Numbered from the stretch's first letter, positions 36,073 through 44,275 are shown. The stretch: DNA of 64,000 nucleotides from Ruminiclostridium sp. (GCA_017935365.1 JAGBHT010000018.1:1-64000); one strand, 5' to 3'. The notes: a model not told the origin generated them from the sequence alone. Program-made: numbers and translations.

Positions 36073-37490
36073 TGGTAAAACAGCTACAGAAAAAATTTAT
36101 TATATCCGCAATGACAGCGGTAACAATTCTGCTTGTCGTGCTTATCGGCGGAATAAACGTCTTCAATTATCTCACAACCAGTGGTGATAACGACAGGCTT
36201 ATGGAGATGCTCTGCTACAATTTTGAAACGTCAACCATATGGAACGGCGATTCAAATGCTGATAATACACAGCCACCGCAGGACGCAAACGACACTCGGC
36301 AGAACACCGATACATCGGGCAGTCAGGATAATCCCGATAATCAGAACTATCCCGATTTTCAACCGCCGCAGGACAACGGAACGAAACCGCCGGACGATAA
36401 GAAAAACGGTGATTTCGGCAAGCACGACAAAGATGCAATAAAATCCGCAAGATATGCCGCTGTAGCGCTGGACGATAAAGGAAATATAATCAGAACCGAT
36501 GTTACACATATTTCTTCTCTTACAGAGGACGAAGTGACTGCAATAACTCAGGCGCTTAAAAGTACCGCCTCAGGTACAGGCAACTACAACGGCTATCTTT
36601 ACCGAATCAGCGATGCAAAACGTGTTAGCGGCAGAGTGATTATCCTGCTTGATAACAGTATGCAGATAAGCTCATTCTTCACGGTACTGTTTATATCGGT
36701 CGGTGCCGGAATATTCGGCTGGCTTCTGATGTTACTGCTTGTTATCCTGCTTTCAAAGAAAACTATCGCCCCCGTTGCACGCAGTATAGAAAAGCAGAAA
36801 CAATTCGTCACAAACGCAGGTCACGAGATAAAGACCCCGCTTGCCATTATCCTTGCCAATACAGACGCTATGGAACTGCATAACGGCGAAAACAAATGGA
36901 GCAGGAATATCCGTGCACAGACGCTCCGACTCAGCGGACTTATGCAGAATCTTCTTATGCTTGCCAAAATGGACGAAAGTTCCGCAAAGCTTCCGATGTG
37001 CAGTTTTGATATAAGCACGGCGGCAGAAGATACTGTAAGTGCGTTCATAGAGCCTGCCGCCCTCAAGGGTGTAATGATAGAACAGAATATTCAAAAAGGG
37101 CTTCAGCTCAACGGAAACCGTGACAGCATAATACAGCTTATGACGGTGCTTCTTGACAATGCGGTGAAGTACACCGAAAGCGGCGGTACTATAAGCGCAA
37201 AGCTCAGCGGCAACGAAAAGAATATAACGCTCAGCATAGCCAACACCTGCGAGCCTATCGACCACCCCGAAAAGCTGTTTGACCGCTTCTACCGCGGCGA
37301 CAGCGCAAGGACGCAGAAAAACGGCGGCTACGGTATAGGTTTATCGGTGGGGCAGGCAATAGCGGAGCTTCACAAGGGCACTATCACAGCAGAAAATGTT
37401 TCGGTAAACGCCGATGAAACAGGCACACTCCCCCCTGCCGACGCAGATAAATCAACATCGAATATGCTTATGTTTACGGTTAAAATATAA
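36072..37490 (+). CDS. Membrane sensor histidine kinase
   Basis: 472 residues. Two membrane helices (~10-35 and ~200-228) enclose an extracytoplasmic region containing a ~60-residue Asp/Asn/Gln/Pro-rich low-complexity stretch. No clear HAMP domain. The dimerisation box is TNAGHEIKTPLAI with phospho-acceptor His at 251; N, G1 and G2 boxes (LLDNAVKYTESGG, DRFYRGD, GGYGIGLSVGQAIAELHKG) are intact. Partner of the response regulator, whose stop it overlaps. The hydrophilic sensor region could respond to cations or cell-surface stress; this is a guess. A strong terminator follows. Confidence 0.92.
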   Translation: MVKQLQKKFIISAMTAVTILLVVLIGGINVFNYLTTSGDNDRLMEMLCYNFETSTIWNGDSNADNTQPPQDANDTRQNTDTSGSQDNPDNQNYPDFQPPQDNGTKPPDDKKNGDFGKHDKDAIKSARYAAVALDDKGNIIRTDVTHISSLTEDEVTAITQALKSTASGTGNYNGYLYRISDAKRVSGRVIILLDNSMQISSFFTVLFISVGAGIFGWLLMLLLVILLSKKTIAPVARSIEKQKQFVTNAGHEIKTPLAIILANTDAMELHNGENKWSRNIRAQTLRLSGLMQNLLMLAKMDESSAKLPMCSFDISTAAEDTVSAFIEPAALKGVMIEQNIQKGLQLNGNRDSIIQLMTVLLDNAVKYTESGGTISAKLSGNEKNITLSIANTCEPIDHPEKLFDRFYRGDSARTQKNGGYGIGLSVGQAIAELHKGTITAENVSVNADETGTLPPADADKSTSNMLMFTVKI

Positions 37491-37494
37491 ACAG

Positions 37495-37541
37495 AAAACG
37501 GTTTGCAAACGACTGAACCCAGTCGCCGGCAAACCGTTTTT
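37495..37541 (+). terminator. Terminator of the two-component operon
   Basis: AAAACGGTTTGC (37495-37506) pairs with GCAAACCGTTTT (37529-37540), with an inner CGACTG/CAGTCG stem, then T. Confidence 0.85.
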
Positions 37542-37598
37542 GACATATATGGATTTTGCATTGCTATTCCCGACCCTATGGAAATAACAACAATAATA

Positions 37599-37904
37599 TC
37601 ACACCACTGAAACTTCGATCATGATATTTCCTTTAGCGTCCTCATACCACGTTTCCCATGCAAAATACTTGTCCCAGCAATCGCACTCGCTGAAATCCAT
37701 ATATTCCGCATTGAATTCATCGGCTTCTCCCACAGGCACAAGCCAACCGCTGCAATCGCTTGCAATAAGCCCGTTCTTCACCTGTTCGTGTCCCTCTTTG
37801 CTGTCAAGGAAGAACACGCAACCTTTACTTTCAGCCGCCTGCTGAACTTTCTCCATGAATTTCTCAAATCCGAGCGGCTCTCTGGTTCTGAGTCCTGTCA
37901 TCAT
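37599..37904 (-). CDS. Hypothetical protein (101 aa)
   Basis: A small, acidic, probably cytoplasmic protein with no signal or membrane segment. It has several Trp and Cys near the middle (SDCSGWLVPVGEADEFNAEYMDFSECDCWDKYFAWE, positions ~50-85). I recognise no family. AAGG lies 7-10 nt before two adjacent ATG codons; the first is listed. It is flanked by the convergent two-component terminator and a 57-residue gene in the same direction. The absence of a competing gene and a sensible ribosome site make it likely real. Confidence 0.6.
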   Translation of the reverse strand: MMTGLRTREPLGFEKFMEKVQQAAESKGCVFFLDSKEGHEQVKNGLIASDCSGWLVPVGEADEFNAEYMDFSECDCWDKYFAWETWYEDAKGNIMIEVSVV

Positions 37905-38031
37905 AAATGCACCTTGCCTTTATCTCTTAATAGTGTAATAATTATATCACCGTACCGCCTTCAAGTCAACCGCTGAGATACACAGACTGAGAGCCGCCCA
38001 CTTTAAAGTGAACGGCTCTTTGCTGTAAGCT

Positions 38032-38205
38032 TTACATCTGGAGCGATTCTATTACCGCTCCTACAGCCTTTATCGCCTTGCCTGTTGCTTTCTTGACATT
38101 CTGCGTCTTGTTTGAAGTCATAGCCTTTGTTGCAGCAAAAGCGATACCGCCTGCTACCATTGCAGTAGCGGCACATATCATATTATTGGAAGTCTTCTTG
38201 CTCAT
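38032..38205 (-). CDS. Small membrane-associated hypothetical protein (57 aa)
   Basis: Reading from ATG at 38205 (behind AAAGGATAATGGGA) gives 57 codons to TAA at 38034. Residues 9-29 are hydrophobic and Ala/Gly-rich (NMICAATAMVAGGIAFAATK), followed by a Lys/Ala-rich helix ending IESLQM. The layout, a short N-terminus, one membrane helix and an amphipathic basic tail, recalls small YtxH-like envelope proteins. No family is claimed. An inverted repeat AGAGCCG/CGGCTCT (37990-38020) lies 12 bp after the stop. Confidence 0.6.
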   Translation of the reverse strand: MSKKTSNNMICAATAMVAGGIAFAATKAMTSNKTQNVKKATGKAIKAVGAVIESLQM

Positions 38206-38371
38206 TTTCCCATTATCCTTTCATATCCGCCATTTTCGGCTCGTTAATATATTGTGTTACAGGCGTAAAATTATTGCATGATAAATTTTACAAGGGCAAT
38301 TTCCTTGTAAACCTCATTTTTCCGCAAAAACAACATTCTTGCAACAACCTGTTTTTAAGCAAATTTACATC

Positions 38372-38400
38372 TCGACATTTCGCAAATTTTGTGTTAAAAT
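38372..38400 (+). promoter_or_regulatory. Promoter of the pyridoxamine kinase gene
   Basis: TCGACA (38372-38377), 17-bp spacer, TAAAAT (38395-38400). Confidence 0.6.
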
Positions 38401-38434
38401 ATAACCGATGTGTAAACAGAAAGGACGATTTAAA

Positions 38435-39298
38435 ATGTCTGAACATAAAATAATAGCGGCGATCCACGACCTTTCTGGCTATGGAAGATGCTCGCTTTCC
38501 GTTATAATACCGGTTATCTCCGCTATGGGGATACAGGTCTGTCCCGTACCTACCGCCGTAATGTCTACCCACACGGGCGGATTTACCGATATGGCTATGG
38601 AAGATCTCACGGATCATATTTCCGCCTGCTATAAGCATTACGAAAAACTGCACCTGAAGTTCAATGCGGTTTACAGCGGATTTTTATCCTCACCGCAACA
38701 GGTAGACTGCTGTCTTGAGTTTCTTCAGGGAAACCCCAACGCGCTGAAAGTAGTTGATCCCGTAATGGGCGACAACGGAAAGCCCTACAGCACATACACA
38801 CCCGAACTTATCCGCCGTATGAAAGAGCTTGTTGACGCCGCCGATGTGATCACACCCAACCTTACAGAAACCTGTATGTTACTCGGCGAAGAATGCCCGC
38901 CGGTAATGTCCGTTTCGCAGGCACGCTCATGGCTTGCACGGCTCAGCGACAAGCCGAGAATAGTAGTGATCAAAGGCGTTCCGCTGATTGACGACGACGG
39001 GCAGAAACTTTCAAATGTCGGATTTGATAAGGAAAGCGGAAGCTTCTGGCGCATAGACTGGGATCATATTCCGGTACACTACCCCGGCACAGGCGATATA
39101 TTCACATCGGTACTTACCGCTTCTCTTCTCAAGGGTGAAAGTCTGCCGATAGCGCTGAACCGCGCCACCACATTCACCGAGATCGCCGTAAAGACAACCT
39201 ACAGCTATGGTACAGAGCCGCGGCTTGGCGTACTGTTTGAGGACTGCCTGAGCTGGCTGATGACAAACACCGTACTCAGCGACTACAGAAAGTTATGA
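38435..39298 (+). CDS. Pyridoxamine/pyridoxal kinase (PdxY/PdxK-like)
   Basis: 287 residues, ribokinase-fold vitamin kinase. IHDLSGYGRCSL at the N-terminus, PVMGDNGK, TPNLTE and the catalytic GTGDIFTSVL near the C-terminus are typical of PLP-vitamer kinases of Firmicutes. It phosphorylates pyridoxal or pyridoxamine for salvage of PLP. ATG at 38435 is chosen because AGAAAGGAC precedes it. Single gene with own promoter. A hydroxymethylpyrimidine kinase role is less likely. Confidence 0.88.
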   Translation: MSEHKIIAAIHDLSGYGRCSLSVIIPVISAMGIQVCPVPTAVMSTHTGGFTDMAMEDLTDHISACYKHYEKLHLKFNAVYSGFLSSPQQVDCCLEFLQGNPNALKVVDPVMGDNGKPYSTYTPELIRRMKELVDAADVITPNLTETCMLLGEECPPVMSVSQARSWLARLSDKPRIVVIKGVPLIDDDGQKLSNVGFDKESGSFWRIDWDHIPVHYPGTGDIFTSVLTASLLKGESLPIALNRATTFTEIAVKTTYSYGTEPRLGVLFEDCLSWLMTNTVLSDYRKL

Positions 39299-39413
39299 TA
39301 TAACTTCGCAACAATTTCAGCTTACCAACAACCGCTTTGCCGCATAACAGAGCGGTTTTACTGTTAATGCTAAAAAAACATGCAGAAAAATCTAAAAAAT
39401 CGTCGAAAAAGGG

Positions 39414-39546
39414 TTGACAAGCACTGAATTATGTGCTAAAATATTATCTGTTGTCACGGCACAGCAAAACCAACTAAAACAAGAGAGAAAAAAATTAAAA
39501 AAAGTTTTAAAAAACTCTTGACAAACGGTTTTGAATATGATATAAT
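39414..39546 (+). promoter_or_regulatory. Tandem promoters of the tRNA-Thr/tRNA-Tyr unit
   Basis: Upstream promoter TTGACA (39414-39419), 17 bp, TAAAAT (39437-39442); downstream promoter TTGACA (39518-39523), 17 bp, TATAAT (39541-39546), a full consensus. This is expected for stable RNA genes. Confidence 0.88.
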
Positions 39547-39587
39547 ATAACACGTCGATTGACAAAGAAACAAATAAAAACAAACAA

Positions 39588-39663
39588 GCTGGTGTAGCTC
39601 AGTTGGTAGAGCAGCTGATTTGTAATCAGCAGGTCGGGGGTTCGAGTCCGTCCACCAGCTCCA
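39588..39663 (+). tRNA. tRNA-Thr (anticodon TGT)
   Basis: A complete cloverleaf: acceptor GCTGGTG/CACCAGC, D arm with AGCTCAGTTGGTAGAGC, anticodon stem GCTGA/TCAGC around TTTGTAA (anticodon TGT), T arm GGGGGTTCGAGTCCGTC, CCA encoded. Confidence 0.96.
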
Positions 39664-39684
39664 ATTTTTTCTTTAATTTAATAT

Positions 39685-39769
39685 GGGAGTGTTCCCGAGT
39701 GGCCAAAGGGGGCAGACTGTAAATCTGTTGCGTTTCGCTTCGGTGGTCCGAATCCACCCGCTCCCACCA
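39685..39769 (+). tRNA. tRNA-Tyr (anticodon GTA)
   Basis: A class II tRNA of 85 nt: acceptor GGGAGTG/CGCTCCC, anticodon loop CTGTAAA (GTA), long variable arm TTGCGTTTCGCTTCGG, T arm GGTGGTCCGAATCCACC, CCA encoded. It follows tRNA-Thr by 21 bp in the same transcript. Confidence 0.95.
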
Positions 39770-39802
39770 AACCCGTAAGATTTTCTTACGGGTTTATTTT
39801 TT
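39770..39802 (+). terminator. tRNA operon terminator
   Basis: AACCCGTAAGA (39770-39780) pairs with TCTTACGGGTT (39784-39794), then TATTTTTT. Confidence 0.9.
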
Positions 39803-39859
39803 GTCTTATATATAAATTTATCCCCCTTGCCTTTCATCAAAGGCAAGGGATCGTTGAAA

Positions 39860-40483
39860 TCAGCCTTCAAGATATTTCAGAAAATCATCAAAAATCGCTC
39901 TGTAGCCCTGCTCGTTTATATGCAGACCCTCTATTGTATACTCAGCTTTCAGTCTTCCCTGCTCGTCTTTAAGACCGTCGTTTATATCTATATAGTGCTG
40001 ACCGTGCTTTTGCGCAAGCTGTTTTACAAGTGCGTTTGCCGCCGTTATCTTTTCATTCGTGCGGATTTTCAGGCACTCCTTCATATTTTCTGCGGCGGCT
40101 TCATAGTTTACAGGATAATATGCCATAAGGTAAATTTCTGTTTTCGGCAATTGTTGTTCTATCGAGCTTATAATGCTGTCATAGTGTTCCATTATACGCT
40201 CCATAGGTATTCTTGAATCGCTGAGATCGTTTGTACCTATATTTATAAACACCCTTCTCGGCTCAAGCTCGAACACACAGGTATCAAGCACCTGCATAAG
40301 TTCGTCCGTGATATATCCGCCTATAGCACGATTATACACCGTGATATCAATACCTCGTTCGCTGAGGAATCTGTTCACAGGGAACATCTCCATAAGAGAA
40401 GATCCCGTCAGTACGATCTGCCCTTTTACAGCTTTCTTATTTTCTTCTTTAAAACGTTCAAGCTTCATTTCTTTATCTGTCAT
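39860..40483 (-). CDS. SGNH/GDSL-family hydrolase
   Basis: 207 residues, no signal peptide, so cytoplasmic. Block I serine is in VLTGSSLMEMFP, block III Asn in NIGTNDLSD, and the C-terminal His in EGLHINEQGY (usual Asp-x-x-His reads Glu-x-x-His). Such enzymes remove acyl or acetyl groups from sugars, lipids or peptidoglycan pieces; the substrate is unknown. ATG start with AGGAGGAAAA just upstream and a promoter at 40517-40545. Divergent from the membrane-protein trio. Confidence 0.88.
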   Translation of the reverse strand: MTDKEMKLERFKEENKKAVKGQIVLTGSSLMEMFPVNRFLSERGIDITVYNRAIGGYITDELMQVLDTCVFELEPRRVFINIGTNDLSDSRIPMERIMEHYDSIISSIEQQLPKTEIYLMAYYPVNYEAAAENMKECLKIRTNEKITAANALVKQLAQKHGQHYIDINDGLKDEQGRLKAEYTIEGLHINEQGYRAIFDDFLKYLEG

Positions 40484-40516
40484 TGTATTTTCCTCCCTGA
40501 CGTTTATATTACATAT

Positions 40517-40580
40517 ATAATATCACGGTTAAGCTATGCCGTCAACCGTTCTTGAAAAACTTTTGCCGATATGTTATACT
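40517..40580. promoter_or_regulatory. Divergent promoter pair
   Basis: Minus strand: TTGACG (40545-40540), 17 bp, TATTAT (40522-40517), driving the SGNH hydrolase. Plus strand: TTGAAA (40552-40557), 17 bp, TATACT (40575-40580), driving the membrane-protein trio. The two -35 boxes lie only 6 bp apart, so the polymerases would compete. Confidence 0.75.
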
Positions 40581-40671
40581 TAATAAATACGGCAAAATCA
40601 TTAAAACGTTTAAACTGCCTTAACATTCCGGTTATAGAATAATTGTCAAAATGTACAGAAAGGACCGATCA

Positions 40672-41364
40672 ATGGCTGACAATAACGATAAAGATATGCG
40701 CGAACTGCTGAAACTGAAGCAGGGACTTATCGATGAAAAAGACAGCAGTATCCGTGAAACCGGCTATGACGTAAGAATGGCGCAGACAGCCGGAGAAAAG
40801 ACAAAGAATTTTCTCTGGTATCATAAGGCTATGATTGCAGGCGGTATCGCTCTTATTATATTGGCTGTAATAATATATCTTGTCTTTTTTGTAAAGAAGA
40901 AACCGGACATAACGATATACAGCGTCGGAAACTACGCAATGTCCGTCCGCACGAACTTTGAAAATACGATGGCACAGTACACCCCCGACTTTGACGGTAA
41001 CGGCGAGCGGAATATCACCATAGAACAGGCAGTACCGGATAAATTTTTAGGCGATACCGAACTTTTCAACGAGGTTGAAAACGGAAACTGTCAGATATTC
41101 ATCGGTCCTGAAGATGAAATGAAGAGCATATACGACAGTTATTCGTCTGTATCTGGCGAACTGGTTTTCGCCGACCTCAGTGAGATAACAGGTGAAAGCG
41201 ATTATATGATCGATATCCGTAATACCGCATACGGAAAAAGAATGCAGTTGTTTTCAACAGCTATCTATGTTGCGGTACGCTGCACCGATGATGAAAGTCA
41301 GAAACACGCAATGGAATTTGTGAAAAATCTGCACAACGGAATTTTCTATCAGCAAAGCAATTAA
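40672..41364 (+). CDS. Single-pass membrane protein of unknown family, paralogue A
   Basis: 230 residues, ATG at 40672 behind AGAAAGGAC. The N-terminal ~50 residues are cytoplasmic and contain RELLKLKQGLIDEKD; one membrane helix (~57-78) follows, then a ~150-residue outside domain starting KKPDITIYSVG. That domain carries YTPDFDGNGERN, a D-x-D-x-N-G loop like a calcium-binding site. The next gene is a divergent paralogue with the same order: RELLKLKQG motif, helix, NPDLTVMLV strand, YCPDYDNNG loop. Function unknown. Confidence 0.72.
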   Translation: MADNNDKDMRELLKLKQGLIDEKDSSIRETGYDVRMAQTAGEKTKNFLWYHKAMIAGGIALIILAVIIYLVFFVKKKPDITIYSVGNYAMSVRTNFENTMAQYTPDFDGNGERNITIEQAVPDKFLGDTELFNEVENGNCQIFIGPEDEMKSIYDSYSSVSGELVFADLSEITGESDYMIDIRNTAYGKRMQLFSTAIYVAVRCTDDESQKHAMEFVKNLHNGIFYQQSN

Positions 41365-41378
41365 AGAAAGGCGACTTT

Positions 41379-42197
41379 ATGTCAAAAGAAAGCGATGAAA
41401 AAAGAGAGCTTTTAAAGCTTAAACAAGGAATTATAGAAGAAAGCGACATAATTGAACAGGATGTTCACGAACAGCCCGAAGAACAGACCGCTGTCAAAAA
41501 GATAGACAATTTCTTTTACCGCAACAAGTGGTTTGTTGTGATCGGCGTATTCTTTGCCGCTCTTGTGGCATTCTTTGCTTATCAGATAATCACCAGAGAA
41601 AACCCTGATCTTACTGTAATGCTTGTAATATCCGATACAGATAAGGCACCTGGACTGTATCAGAAAGTAAACGATATTGAGCTTGCGATTGAGCAGTACT
41701 GCCCCGACTACGATAACAACGGTTATGTTCACGTTGCGGTATATTTCATTGACCTTACAAAGAGTTCTAACAGCCAGTATGTACAGTCAAACACCGCTAA
41801 GTTCTATGGCGAGATACAGCGCGGTGTAGCAGAATTGTATATCTGCGATGAAGATATTTTAACTACCGAAAAAGCACCGGAAGAATATGACCCGTCGCAG
41901 GACTATATAGATACAGACATTTCATACGAAACAATGTTCGCCGACCTTGGTGAGGCGCTCAATATGAGCGAATACAACGGAAAGCTCAGGATACCTCTGC
42001 GCGGCACAGAGTTTGCCAAAGACGCAAAGTGGGAAAGTTCCTGTCCCGATACACTTGCTTTTTCTATACGTCTTGAAAAAGAAGGTATGATAAGCTACAA
42101 GAATTCAGCCGAATATCAGAAACGTGCAAAAGAAGTGCTTACCAACATAGTTACCGGTAATAAGATAAATCAGGCTTCCGACAGCACGTCAGAATAA
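41379..42197 (+). CDS. Single-pass membrane protein of unknown family, paralogue B
   Basis: 272 residues, ATG 14 bp after paralogue A, with AAAGAAAGG before it. N-terminal RELLKLKQGIIEESD, membrane helix at ~52-72, outside domain with NPDLTVMLVISD and YCPDYDNNGYVHV. The shared motif before the helix is nearly identical to that of paralogue A while the outside domains differ, suggesting the N-terminal stretch binds a common cytoplasmic partner. The C-terminal end is enriched in polar residues. Function unknown. Confidence 0.72.
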   Translation: MSKESDEKRELLKLKQGIIEESDIIEQDVHEQPEEQTAVKKIDNFFYRNKWFVVIGVFFAALVAFFAYQIITRENPDLTVMLVISDTDKAPGLYQKVNDIELAIEQYCPDYDNNGYVHVAVYFIDLTKSSNSQYVQSNTAKFYGEIQRGVAELYICDEDILTTEKAPEEYDPSQDYIDTDISYETMFADLGEALNMSEYNGKLRIPLRGTEFAKDAKWESSCPDTLAFSIRLEKEGMISYKNSAEYQKRAKEVLTNIVTGNKINQASDSTSE

Positions 42198-42208
42198 AGG
42201 AGCATACA

Positions 42209-42769
42209 ATGGATTATTATTCAAAATCTGAAAGACAACCGTTATGGAAGTTACTTTTATCCGGTTTTCTGTTTATGGTTTTCGGAAATTTACTTTGTAC
42301 GATCGTCACTATTTCAACAGCGCCATTCATGAACTTTGAATTCTTCAAGGTTATAGTATTTATACTTGCGCTGTGCATTTTCTACTCTCTTATGTTCACA
42401 GCAGGCTACCGCGACGGTGACAGAGAACAGAAATATGTAAGGCTTCATAAGGCAGAACCGCCCAAGGAAAACAAATGGGTGCTTATAGGAGTGATACTTA
42501 TGCTGATAATGTTTGTTCCGTCCGTTATACTGCTTCTTGACAAGCTGTGCGGCTGGTACTTTGATATGACGTTTGTACACAGGGTAATTGACGGTCTTGT
42601 CTATCCGCTGTCGCTTATGCTTGTCCCCGAAAGCACTATCGATTCAACAGGCGTGTTTGTACCGTTCATCTATATGCTGTGCTATGCGGGAATACCGGTC
42701 GCCACCCACCTCGGTTATTATTTCGGATATACGCAGAAGTTCAACAAGGACGATATTATGTATCAGTAA
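42209..42769 (+). CDS. Four-helix membrane protein of unknown function
   Basis: 186 residues with four likely membrane helices (~14-32, ~36-60, ~85-108, ~145-165). A charged loop (RDGDREQKYVRLHKAEPPKENK) separates helices 2 and 3. I recognise no family. It is the third gene of the operon with the two RELLKLKQG paralogues, 11 bp after the second, and is followed by a terminator, so the three products probably form one membrane assembly. Confidence 0.7.
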   Translation: MDYYSKSERQPLWKLLLSGFLFMVFGNLLCTIVTISTAPFMNFEFFKVIVFILALCIFYSLMFTAGYRDGDREQKYVRLHKAEPPKENKWVLIGVILMLIMFVPSVILLLDKLCGWYFDMTFVHRVIDGLVYPLSLMLVPESTIDSTGVFVPFIYMLCYAGIPVATHLGYYFGYTQKFNKDDIMYQ

Positions 42770-42786
42770 TGATACGGGAGATACAG

Positions 42787-42823
42787 AAAAACCGCTGTTC
42801 GTTTATGCGAACAGCGGTTTTTT
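42787..42823. terminator. Bidirectional terminator
   Basis: AAAACCGCTGTTCG pairs with CGAACAGCGGTTTT, flanked by A and T runs. It serves the membrane trio and the convergent NifX-like gene. Confidence 0.9.
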
Positions 42824-42836
42824 ACTACTCTGTTAT

Positions 42837-43229
42837 TCAGTGATGACAACCATGCTCGCCGCAGGTATGCGCCGTACCGTGATCGTGTTCTCCGTCATGG
42901 TGCGAGCAATGAACCGCCGGGTTGAAATCAAGCGTACCGCAAAGCAGAGCTTTTACCGCCTCATCCGCACTGCCCGTAACACCGCCGTACAACTTTATGC
43001 CGGCGCTTGCAAGTGCATTTTTTGCACCCTCGCCTATTCCTCCGCAGATAAGCGTATCGACATTGTTCAGTTTCAGAAAACCTGCAAGCGCACCGTGTCC
43101 GTTACCAAGCGTCGGGATTATGCTTTCACTTTTTATTTCGTTATTTTCCGTTTCATACACCTTGAAAGCTTCGGTGTGTCCGAAATGCTGAAAAACCTGT
43201 CCGTTCTCATAAGTTACTGCTATTTTCAT
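42837..43229 (-). CDS. NifX/NifB-type dinitrogenase cofactor-like protein
   Basis: 130 residues. Residues 1-100 match the dinitrogenase iron-molybdenum cofactor family fold: MKIAVTYENGQVFQHFGHTEAFKVYE, GNGHGALAGFL, VDTLICGGIGEGAKNAL and SADEAVKALLCGTL. The last ~25 residues are a His/Cys-rich metal-binding tail (HCSHHDGEHDHGTAHTCGEH). Likely an Fe-S or metal-handling protein; no nitrogenase genes are present. GAGGAAC before ATG. The HxlR remnant lies just upstream on the same strand and was probably its regulator or operon partner. Confidence 0.87.
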   Translation of the reverse strand: MKIAVTYENGQVFQHFGHTEAFKVYETENNEIKSESIIPTLGNGHGALAGFLKLNNVDTLICGGIGEGAKNALASAGIKLYGGVTGSADEAVKALLCGTLDFNPAVHCSHHDGEHDHGTAHTCGEHGCHH

Positions 43230-43271
43230 CTGTTCCTCTTTTCTGCCGTAAGGCTGTTTGTACGATATTTT

Positions 43272-43569
43272 TCAATGATTGTGGTCACATTTTCTGCACT
43301 GTATCATTGACGTATCGTTTTCATTCTTATAGTATGCTCCCGCCCATATGCATATGCTCTGTAATATCGGGACTACCGAAAGTCCCCTTTTGTTAAGCGA
43401 ATATTCTACACTCGGCGGTATCTCGTCATATGATTTTTCTGCTGACGAGTTCGTTTTCCGTAAGCGATTTTAAAGCCGCGGCAAGCACACAGATAATGCG
43501 GGAGTTCCATTTACCTCCGAAAACATCAAGTCCATATTCAAGCGGACAGCGTATATCCGGTCTGTACAT
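43272..43569 (-). pseudogene. HxlR-family transcriptional regulator, decayed
   Basis: From ATG 43569 the frame reads MYRPDIRCPLEYGLDVFGGKWNSRIICVLAA, the conserved start of HxlR winged-helix regulators, then jumps directly to LKSLTENELVSRK. The central helix-turn-helix part (about 20-25 residues in relatives) is missing. Next, a run of five A on the coding strand (43434-43438) shifts the frame and leads to TGA; with four A the reading continues YDEIPPSVEYSLNKRGLSVVPILQSICIWAG to a stop at 43272-43274, the normal C-terminus. So there is an internal deletion plus a frameshift. The product cannot bind DNA normally. Confidence 0.85.
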
Positions 43570-43698
43570 ATGCTCACCCCGTTTTCTTTTACTATTATAC
43601 CTCTTTTGATATGACAGTGCAAGTTACTATGTAATTTATAAGTAATAAAACGGACAGATGATACCGTCATTTACTGTCCGGTCCTGTCCGTTTTTATA

Positions 43699-44121
43699 TT
43701 ATAACTCTTTCTTGTTATCTGCGCCCGGTGTAGTTACTATCACTTTTTCCGGTGTGATAAGAAGCGCACCCTTTGCGGTAGCCGCACCGGAGAACATTTT
43801 TTCAACAGCCGTCTTAAAATTATCAACTATTGCTCCGCTTGTAAGATATTCTGCTCTTCCATTTATCTGATAACCCTCAAGTGAGCCGGGTGCATATACC
43901 GAAACGTCAATTCTGCCGTTGTTTTTTTCAAGATTTTTATGCGTTGTATCAAGGAAAACATCACCTACGGCAAGTTTTCCGTCATCTGTTACCGACTTGA
44001 AAGCTACCGGTACAACATTAGGCTCGCCGTCTGAGCAGGTAGCCAGATCCCACATATTTTCTTCAAGCACTTTCTTTACATTCGCATTCAACATATCTCT
44101 TACTTCCATAATTTTCATCAT
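43699..44121 (-). CDS. Pyridoxamine 5'-phosphate oxidase-like flavin protein
   Basis: 140 residues, a single split-barrel domain of the PNPOx-like family. WDLATCSDGEPNVVPVAF is the typical first strand pair and VFLDTTHKNLEKNNGRIDVSVYAP the flavin-contact region. Such small proteins bind FMN, F420 or heme; the true substrate is unknown. Three in-frame ATGs lie close together (44121, 44118, 44109) without a clear ribosome site; the predicted transcript start near 44131 leaves a very short leader. Confidence 0.82.
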   Translation of the reverse strand: MMKIMEVRDMLNANVKKVLEENMWDLATCSDGEPNVVPVAFKSVTDDGKLAVGDVFLDTTHKNLEKNNGRIDVSVYAPGSLEGYQINGRAEYLTSGAIVDNFKTAVEKMFSGAATAKGALLITPEKVIVTTPGADNKKEL

Positions 44122-44138
44122 GTCTTGCGACTGACTAA

Positions 44139-44207
44139 ATTATAGCTGTATTACTGAACTATCACAAGATATAAACCGATTTATTAGTTGCTAATAAATT
44201 TGATAGT
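44139..44207 (-). promoter_or_regulatory. Promoter with nested operator palindromes
   Basis: Minus strand: TTGTGA (44167-44162), 17 bp, TATAAT (44144-44139). Upstream lies a perfect ATTTATTAG/CTAATAAAT palindrome (44179-44199) enclosed by ACTATCA/TGATAGT (44158-44164 with 44201-44207), the outer arm overlapping the -35. A repressor or activator site is likely; the HxlR remnant nearby is a candidate former user. Confidence 0.6.
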
Positions 44208-44275
44208 GACGGCTCAAAACGGAGGTATATTGTCAAAACAACCGGACGTCCTTATCAGCGCCCGGTTGTTGATAT

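Noticed and set aside
36072..37490. Foreign origin for the histidine kinase because of its Asp/Asn/Gln/Pro-rich stretch
   Set aside because: The remaining codon use and the tight overlap with its regulator look native; low-complexity sensor loops are common.
43470..43670. Minus-strand 66-codon frame overlapping the HxlR remnant
   Set aside because: It lies out of frame with the recognisable HxlR residues and lacks a ribosome site.
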